Below are positions 58,930 to 64,000 of a stretch of 64,000 bases of DNA, piece by piece; the stretch's first letter is position 1; the number at the start of each line of letters is the position of its first letter. The stretch is from Pseudomonas shahriarae (lineage in GTDB: Bacteria > Pseudomonadota > Gammaproteobacteria > Pseudomonadales > Pseudomonadaceae). The notes below the pieces were generated by a model. The model saw only the letters and a list, made by a program, of their open reading frames with translations, did not search any database and was not told the origin of the DNA. Where the stretch lies: contig NZ_CP077085.1 in assembly GCF_014268455.2 (NCBI RefSeq), positions 620,001 through 684,000 of the forward strand, written 5' to 3'. The translations under genes and the position numbers were made by a program.

Positions 58930-60582
58930 TTACAGCAGGATGGTGCGGATGTCGTTCAGCAACTGGCTCAGGCGCTGGGTGAAGCGTGCAGCGGCCGCGC
59001 CATTGATCACGCGGTGATCGTAGGACAGCGACAGTGGCAGCATCAGCTTCGGCTGGAAGGCCTTGCCGTCCCACACAGGCTGGATAGTGGCCTTGGAAAC
59101 ACCGAGGATCGCCACTTCCGGCGCGTTGACGATTGGCGTGAAGCCAGTGCCGCCAATGTGCCCGAGGCTGGAGATGGTGAAGCAGGCACCTTGCATGTCG
59201 TCCGGAGTCAGCTTCTTGTCGCGGGCCTTGGCAGCCAGTGCAGCCGCTTCGGCAGCCAGTTGCAGCAGGCTCTTCTGGTCGACGTTCTTGATGACCGGTA
59301 CCAGCAGGCCATCCGGGGTGTCGACGGCGAAGCCGATGTGCACGTATTTCTTGCGAATGATCGCCTTGCCGCTTGGTGCCAGCGAACTGTTGAAGTCCGG
59401 CAGCTCCTTGAGCAGGTGCGCGCAGGCCTTGAGCAGCAGTGGCAGCACGGTCAGCTTGACGCCAGCCTTCTCGGCCACGGCTTTCTGCGCAACGCGGAAA
59501 GCTTCCAGGTCGGTGATATCGGCCTGGTCGAACTGAGTCACGTGCGGAATGTTCAGCCAGCTGGCGTGCAGACCGGCTGCGCCGATTTGCATCAGGCGCG
59601 TCATCGGCACTTCTTCGATTTCGCCGAAGCGGCTGAAGTCTACGGTGCGGATCGGCGGAATGCCCGAGCCACCGGTAGCAGTGCCGGCAGCCGGAGCTTC
59701 CTTGGCTTTTTGCATCATGGACTTGACGTAGACCTGCACGTCTTCCTTGAGCACGCGACCATGTGGGCCGGTAGGGCTGACAGCGCTCAGCTCGACGCCG
59801 AATTCACGGGCCAGTTGACGCACGGCAGGGCCGGCGTGAGCCTTGGCACCACTTGGCGCAGGGGCAGCCGCCGGGGCCGGTGCGGCCTCGGCTTTTGCCG
59901 CAGGAGCCGGGGCGGCGGCAGCCGGTGCAGCTTCAGTCTTGGCGGCCGGAGCAGCAGCGGCAGCGGCAGGCGCCGGAGCAGCAGCAGGCGCAGCGCCTTG
60001 TACTTTCAGCTTGAGGATGAAGTCACCAGTGCCGACTTCGTCTTCGAGCTTGACCGCGATGCTTTCCACTACGCCGGCAGCCGGCGATGGGATTTCCATG
60101 GAGGCCTTGTCGGACTCCAGGGTGATCAGCGACTGGTCGGCTTCGACGGTGTCGCCGACTTTGACCAGCAGCTCGATGATCTTGGCCTTGCCCGACGAGC
60201 CGATGTCCGGGACGTGAATGTCCTGGACAGTGGCAGCGGCCGGAGCTGCGGCCGGGGCAGCAGGCGCCTCGGCAGCAGCAGGTTTTTCGGCGGCTGGTGC
60301 CGGTGCAGCAGCGGCAGCAGGCGCCGCCGCCGGGGCCGCATCAGCGGCACCTTCGATTTCAAGCTCCAGCAGTTCGTCGCCTTCTTTCAGGCGGTCGCCC
60401 AGCTTCACTTTCAGGCTCTTGACCACGCCGGCCTTGGGAGCAGGGATTTCCATGCTCGCCTTGTCCGACTCCAGGGTCAGGATGCTCTGGTCGGCTTCGA
60501 CGGTGTCGCCGACCTTTACAAACAGCTCGATTACTTCACCTTCACCGCTGCCGATGTCAGGTACGCGAATGAGTTCGCTCAC
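58930..60582 (-). CDS. aceF: Pyruvate dehydrogenase E2, dihydrolipoyl acetyltransferase AceF
   Basis: 550 residues. Two lipoyl domains (about 1-75 and 118-192), each with the lipoyl-lysine motif ESDKASMEIP, are joined by Ala/Pro-rich linkers that make flexible arms. An E3/E1-binding domain (about 250-285: GPAVRQLAREFGVELSAV) follows, and the catalytic acetyltransferase core (about 325-550) ends with SLSYDHRVINGAAAARF, where His is catalytic. Two lipoyl domains is the Pseudomonas/Azotobacter-like count, less than the three of E. coli. It lies 11 bases after aceE, with which it forms the E1-E2 operon. Confidence 0.97.
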   Translation of the reverse strand: MSELIRVPDIGSGEGEVIELFVKVGDTVEADQSILTLESDKASMEIPAPKAGVVKSLKVKLGDRLKEGDELLELEIEGAADAAPAAAPAAAAAPAPAAEKPAAAEAPAAPAAAPAAATVQDIHVPDIGSSGKAKIIELLVKVGDTVEADQSLITLESDKASMEIPSPAAGVVESIAVKLEDEVGTGDFILKLKVQGAAPAAAPAPAAAAAAPAAKTEAAPAAAAPAPAAKAEAAPAPAAAPAPSGAKAHAGPAVRQLAREFGVELSAVSPTGPHGRVLKEDVQVYVKSMMQKAKEAPAAGTATGGSGIPPIRTVDFSRFGEIEEVPMTRLMQIGAAGLHASWLNIPHVTQFDQADITDLEAFRVAQKAVAEKAGVKLTVLPLLLKACAHLLKELPDFNSSLAPSGKAIIRKKYVHIGFAVDTPDGLLVPVIKNVDQKSLLQLAAEAAALAAKARDKKLTPDDMQGACFTISSLGHIGGTGFTPIVNAPEVAILGVSKATIQPVWDGKAFQPKLMLPLSLSYDHRVINGAAAARFTQRLSQLLNDIRTILL

Positions 60583-60593
60583 AAAAAGTCTCC

Positions 60594-63239
60594 TCAGCAG
60601 TCCAGTGGGTTGCGTTTTTCCGGGTTGATCCCGAACTTGACGATGGCGTCAGCCACCACCTTGGGTTCGATCTCACCACGGTCAGCCAAGGCTTCCAGGG
60701 CTGCCAACACCACAAAGTGACGGTCGACTTCGAAGAAGTGACGCAGCTTCTTGCGGCTGTCACTGCGGCCGAAACCATCGGTGCCCAGGACTTTGAATTC
60801 CTTGGACGGGACCCACTGGCGAATTTGTTCAGCAAACAGTTTCATGTAGTCGGTAGAGGCGATAACCGGCCCCTTACGGCCAGCCAGGCACTCTTCGACG
60901 TAGCTCAGCGCAGGCTTCTGGCCTGGGTGCAGGCGGTTGCTGCGCTCTACGGCCAGGCCGTCGCGACGCAGTTCATTGAAGCTGGTAACGCTCCACACAT
61001 CAGCGCCGACGTTGAACTCTTCACGCAGGATCTTCGCCGCTTCACGCACTTCGCGCAGGATGGTGCCGGAGCCCATCAGTTGCACGTGGTGTGCCGCTTC
61101 CTTGGTGTCTTCTTCGAGCAGGTACATGCCCTTGATGATGCCTTCTTCAACACCGGCCGGCATGGCAGGTTGCTGGTAGGACTCGTTCATCACGGTGATG
61201 TAGTAGAAAACGTCCTGCTGCTCTTCGGTCATCTTCTTCATGCCGTCCTGGATGATCACCGCCAGCTCGTAGCCGTAGGTTGGATCAAAGGTGCGGCAGT
61301 TCGGGATGGTGGCAGCCAGGATGTGGCTGTGACCGTCTTCGTGTTGCAGGCCTTCGCCGTTCAGCGTGGTGCGCCCGGCGGTACCGCCGATCAGGAAACC
61401 ACGGGTACGGCTGTCGCCTGCTGCCCAAGCCAGGTCGCCAATGCGCTGGAAGCCGAACATCGAGTAGAAGATGTAGAACGGCAGCATCGGCTGGTTGTGA
61501 CTGGAGTACGAAGTACCGGCAGCGATGAAGGAGCTCATGGCGCCCGCTTCGTTGATGCCTTCTTCGAGGATCTGGCCCTTCTTGTCTTCCTTGTAGAACA
61601 TCACCTGGTCTTTATCGACTGGCTCGTAGAGCTGGCCGACGGAGGAGTAGATGCCCAACTGGCGGAACATGCCTTCCATACCGAAGGTACGGGCTTCGTC
61701 CGGGATGATAGGGACGATGCGCGGGCCGATTTCCTTGTCCTTGACCAGTTGCGCGAGGATCCGCACGAAGGCCATGGTGGTGGAGATTTCACGGTCGCCC
61801 GAACCGTCAAGGATTGCCTTGAGGGTGCTGAGGTCCGGCGTCGGTACGCTGAAGCTCTGTGCGCGGCGCTGTGGCACGAAACCGCCCAGTGCAGTGCGAC
61901 GCTCGCTGAGGTAGCGGGCTTCGGCGCTGTTTGGCTCGGGCTTGAAGAACGGCAGGTTCTCCAGCTCTTCGTCCTTGACCGGAATGTCGAAGCGGTCGCG
62001 GAACAACTTCAGGCTGTCGACATCGACTTTCTTGGTGTTGTGGGCGGTGTTCTTCGCTTCGCCGGCACCGGTGCCATAACCCTTGATGGTCTTGGCCAGG
62101 ATGACGGTCGGTTGTTCTTTGTGGTTGACCGCTTCGTGGTACGCCGCGTAGACCTTGTACGGGTCGTGGCCGCCACGGTTGAGTTTCCAGATCTCGTCGT
62201 CGGACAGGTCGGCAACCATCGCCTTGAGTTCAGGCGTGTTGAAGAAGTGTTCACGTACGAACGCGCCGTCTTTGGCTTTGTAGTTCTGGTACTCGCCGTC
62301 GATGACTTCGTCCATGCGGCGTTGCAGGATACCGTCGACGTCCTTGGCCAGCAGTGGGTCCCAGAAACGGCCCCAGATGACTTTGGTTACGTTCCACTGG
62401 GCACCGCGGAACACGCCTTCGAGTTCCTGAATGATCTTGCCGTTGCCGCGAACCGGGCCGTCGAGGCGCTGCAGGTTGCAGTTGATGACGAAGATCAGGT
62501 TGTCCAGCTTCTCGCGGCCGGCCAGGGAGATGGCGCCCAGGGATTCCGGCTCGTCGCACTCGCCGTCGCCCAGGAAACACCAGACCTTCTGCTTGCCTTC
62601 GGGGATGAAGCCACGGGCTTCCAGGTACTTCATGAAACGTGCCTGGTAGATCGCCTGGATCGGGCCCAGACCCATGGATACGGTCGGGAACTGCCAGAAG
62701 TCAGGCATCAGCCAAGGGTGCGGGTACGACGACAGGCCGCCACCGTCGACTTCCTGGCGGAAGTTGTTCATCTGGTCTTCGGTGATGCGACCTTCCATGA
62801 ACGCACGGGCGTAGACGCCTGGCGAGGTGTGACCCTGGAAGTAGATCAGGTCGCCGCCGTGTTCTTCGGTCGGGGCCTGGAAGAAGTAGTTGAAGCCAAT
62901 GTCATACAGGGTTGCGCTGGAAGCGAAGCTGGAGATGTGACCGCCCAGGTCAGAATCTTTCAAGTTCGTGCGCATAACCATCGCCATCGCGTTCCAGCGT
63001 ACCAGCGAGCGAATGCGGCGTTCCATGAACAGGTCGCCAGGCATGCGTGCTTCGTGGGTAACGGGGATGGTGTTGCGGTATGGCGTGGTGATGGCGTAGG
63101 GCAGTTGCGAGCCGCTGCGGGTCGCGAGTTCGCCCATACGGGTCATCAGGTAGTGAGCACGGTCTTCGCCTTCTTTGTCGAGAACCGATTCCAGGGCGTC
63201 CAGCCATTCCTGGGTTTCGACGGGATCGAGGTCTTGCAT
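60594..63239 (-). CDS. aceE: Pyruvate dehydrogenase E1 component AceE
   Basis: 881 residues, homodimeric E1 type. It decarboxylates pyruvate with thiamine diphosphate and acetylates the lipoyl groups of AceF. The ThDP/Mg motif is GDGECDEPESLGAISLAGREKLDN-like (GDG near 228, closing N about 26 residues on). The start at 63239 (MQDLDPVETQEW) is chosen over 63314 because GGAG lies 6 bases before it and the length then matches relatives of about 882. The 25 extra residues of the longer reading have no ribosome site. It is transcribed from the region holding two palindromes (63350-63416). Confidence 0.97.
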   Translation of the reverse strand: MQDLDPVETQEWLDALESVLDKEGEDRAHYLMTRMGELATRSGSQLPYAITTPYRNTIPVTHEARMPGDLFMERRIRSLVRWNAMAMVMRTNLKDSDLGGHISSFASSATLYDIGFNYFFQAPTEEHGGDLIYFQGHTSPGVYARAFMEGRITEDQMNNFRQEVDGGGLSSYPHPWLMPDFWQFPTVSMGLGPIQAIYQARFMKYLEARGFIPEGKQKVWCFLGDGECDEPESLGAISLAGREKLDNLIFVINCNLQRLDGPVRGNGKIIQELEGVFRGAQWNVTKVIWGRFWDPLLAKDVDGILQRRMDEVIDGEYQNYKAKDGAFVREHFFNTPELKAMVADLSDDEIWKLNRGGHDPYKVYAAYHEAVNHKEQPTVILAKTIKGYGTGAGEAKNTAHNTKKVDVDSLKLFRDRFDIPVKDEELENLPFFKPEPNSAEARYLSERRTALGGFVPQRRAQSFSVPTPDLSTLKAILDGSGDREISTTMAFVRILAQLVKDKEIGPRIVPIIPDEARTFGMEGMFRQLGIYSSVGQLYEPVDKDQVMFYKEDKKGQILEEGINEAGAMSSFIAAGTSYSSHNQPMLPFYIFYSMFGFQRIGDLAWAAGDSRTRGFLIGGTAGRTTLNGEGLQHEDGHSHILAATIPNCRTFDPTYGYELAVIIQDGMKKMTEEQQDVFYYITVMNESYQQPAMPAGVEEGIIKGMYLLEEDTKEAAHHVQLMGSGTILREVREAAKILREEFNVGADVWSVTSFNELRRDGLAVERSNRLHPGQKPALSYVEECLAGRKGPVIASTDYMKLFAEQIRQWVPSKEFKVLGTDGFGRSDSRKKLRHFFEVDRHFVVLAALEALADRGEIEPKVVADAIVKFGINPEKRNPLDC

Positions 63240-63349
63240 GGCTTGCTCCAGGGCGGAAAGGCTACCAGAATCGGTTGCCTGAAGTTTGCGACTGGCCTTG
63301 TGGGCAGACGACATAAATTCTTGGATGGCCGAAGGTTGCTTCGGCGTCC

Positions 63350-63416
63350 TGTAGTTTTACTACAAATCGTCGGCCATTTCAGCCTTTCGAATGTATATAC
63401 GAGTAGTAAAACTACA
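63350..63416. promoter_or_regulatory. Twin TGTAGT-N3-ACTACA palindromes between aceE and glnE
   Basis: TGTAGT-TTT-ACTACA at 63350-63364 is a perfect dyad. AGTAGT-AAA-ACTACA at 63402-63416 matches it in 11 of 12 arm positions. Their centres are 52 bases apart, about five helix turns. The N3-spaced form is that of GntR/FadR-family operators (E. coli PdhR and LldR sites have this layout). The 383-base gap (63240-63622) serves divergent aceE and glnE. A hairpin GACCGAG/CTCGGTC lies at 63421-63441. A further stem GCCGAAG/CTTCGGC (about 63329-63346) lies in the aceE leader. Confidence 0.75.
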
Positions 63417-63622
63417 CAAGACCGAGGTGGTTGCTCGGTCTGGCTGGTGAGCATAATCGTTATTGTTGATCTTTTGCGAACAAGAAAAGGTAGAAGTTTA
63501 ATGTTGCCTGCCAAAATTAATGATTTTTCAGCTATTTCTAACTTTTGTTCGACAGTCCTTCATCGAGCGTGGTTCTTGCGTTCACAGCCACTCGCCATTC
63601 ACGCGCCGATCAAGGATAGACC

Positions 63623-64000
63623 ATGAGCCTTCCAACGCTGGTTGAACTCCCAGCCGTTCTGTTGCCATTTGCCAACCGGGCCGAGCAGTCATTTCGTGAC
63701 GCGGCGGCCATGCTGGATGCCGATCATGGCCTGTCTGCGTGGACGCCGCAACGTTGGGCCGACTTCGCCCGGGTGTGTGCCGCCAGCGATTTTGTGATTG
63801 AACAGAGTGTTCGTGACCCTTTGATGTTGCTTGAGCTGGTGGCCTGGGGCGAGCTGGACCGCGGCTTTGCGCCTGATGAGCTGTGTGGGCAGATTGCCGC
63901 AGCCGTGCAACAGGCTGAAACAGAAGATGAGCTGGGGCGTGTGCTGCGTCGCCAGCGCACCCGCCAGCAAGTGCGGATCATCTGGCGCGACCTGACCCGA
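63623..64000 (+). CDS. glnE: Glutamine synthetase adenylyltransferase GlnE (N-terminal part)
   Basis: The first 126 codons are visible and the frame is open at the window end. The product begins SLPTLVELPAVLLPFANRAE and includes ARVCAASDFVIEQSVRDPLM and RRQRTRQQVRIIWRDLTR, which is the GlnE N-terminus (deadenylylating, AT-N domain). The full enzyme (about 970 residues) adds or removes AMP on glutamine synthetase in response to PII. AAGGAT precedes the ATG at 63623. aceE on the opposite strand beside glnE is the usual Pseudomonas order. Truncation is due only to the window edge. Confidence 0.93.
   Translation, partial: MSLPTLVELPAVLLPFANRAEQSFRDAAAMLDADHGLSAWTPQRWADFARVCAASDFVIEQSVRDPLMLLELVAWGELDRGFAPDELCGQIAAAVQQAETEDELGRVLRRQRTRQQVRIIWRDLTR

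Noticed and set aside
63240..63314. 25-residue N-terminal extension of AceE from an ATG at 63314
   Set aside because: No ribosome site before 63314; GGAG precedes the ATG at 63239, which yields the usual length.
60717..63626. Plus-strand open frame opposite aceE running to glnE
   Set aside because: Shadow of aceE codons; no ribosome site and no family motif.

Overview
The window is a stretch of Pseudomonas chromosome, most likely from the P. fluorescens group. The evidence is high GC with strong third-position bias, housekeeping blocks in Pseudomonas form and order (aroB-damX-gltB-gltD-hemE, aceE-aceF beside glnE, divergent putA/putP), and many REP/REPIN hairpins of the pseudomonad type (core like GTGGGAGCGGGCTTGC). 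No rRNA, tRNA, CRISPR array, transposase or phage gene was seen.

Layout. 1-10.3 kb: housekeeping genes on the plus strand: aroB, damX (SPOR domain), gltB, gltD, hemE. 10.4-12.7 kb: an MFS exporter divergent from a LysR regulator. 12.8-13.1 kb: a frameshifted PemK/MazF-type toxin remnant. 13.2-30.7 kb: a 20-gene, tightly overlapping minus-strand cluster that matches aryl polyene (APE) biosynthesis in content and largely in order. It has two complete ketosynthases, a chain-length-factor-like half, ketoreductase, dehydratases, two acyl carrier proteins, an aromatic ammonia-lyase and ligase for the starter, methyltransferase, a flavin halogenase-like enzyme, glycosyl- and acyltransferases, thioesterase, and a LolA-like/MMPL/lipoprotein export set. 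31-41 kb: orphan ParA, trxC, selO, an MscK-type channel, a NhaP2-type antiporter and a chemoreceptor. 41.4-43.7 kb: a zapB-like/zapA pair facing an acyl-CoA dehydrogenase. 43.9-49.8 kb: proline catabolism (putA, putP) around a shared regulatory region with five GGTGCAACC-type sites. 50-52.8 kb: orphan type VI secretion vgrG plus a DUF4123 adaptor with no effector beside it. 52.8-58.6 kb: metY, rlmJ, msrA and a GAF/PAS/degenerate-GGDEF/EAL protein. 58.9-63.2 kb: pyruvate dehydrogenase aceE-aceF behind two GntR-type palindromes. From 63.6 kb: the start of glnE, cut by the window edge.

How the genes work together. The APE genes form a plausible complete pathway. The ammonia-lyase makes a hydroxycinnamate-type starter, the ligase loads it on an ACP, the KS/CLF, KR and DH enzymes extend it to a polyene, tailoring enzymes methylate and possibly halogenate the aryl head, and transferases plus the LolA/MMPL/lipoprotein set place the lipid-like product in the outer membrane. 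Points most worth a second look: the intact halogenase motifs (K76, WxWxIP), the unusual Phe-His selectivity pair of the ammonia-lyase, the ligase-dehydratase fusion, a REPIN that encodes much of a LolA-like signal region, the effector-less vgrG module, and the palindromic operator clusters upstream of putA/putP, aceE and trxC.
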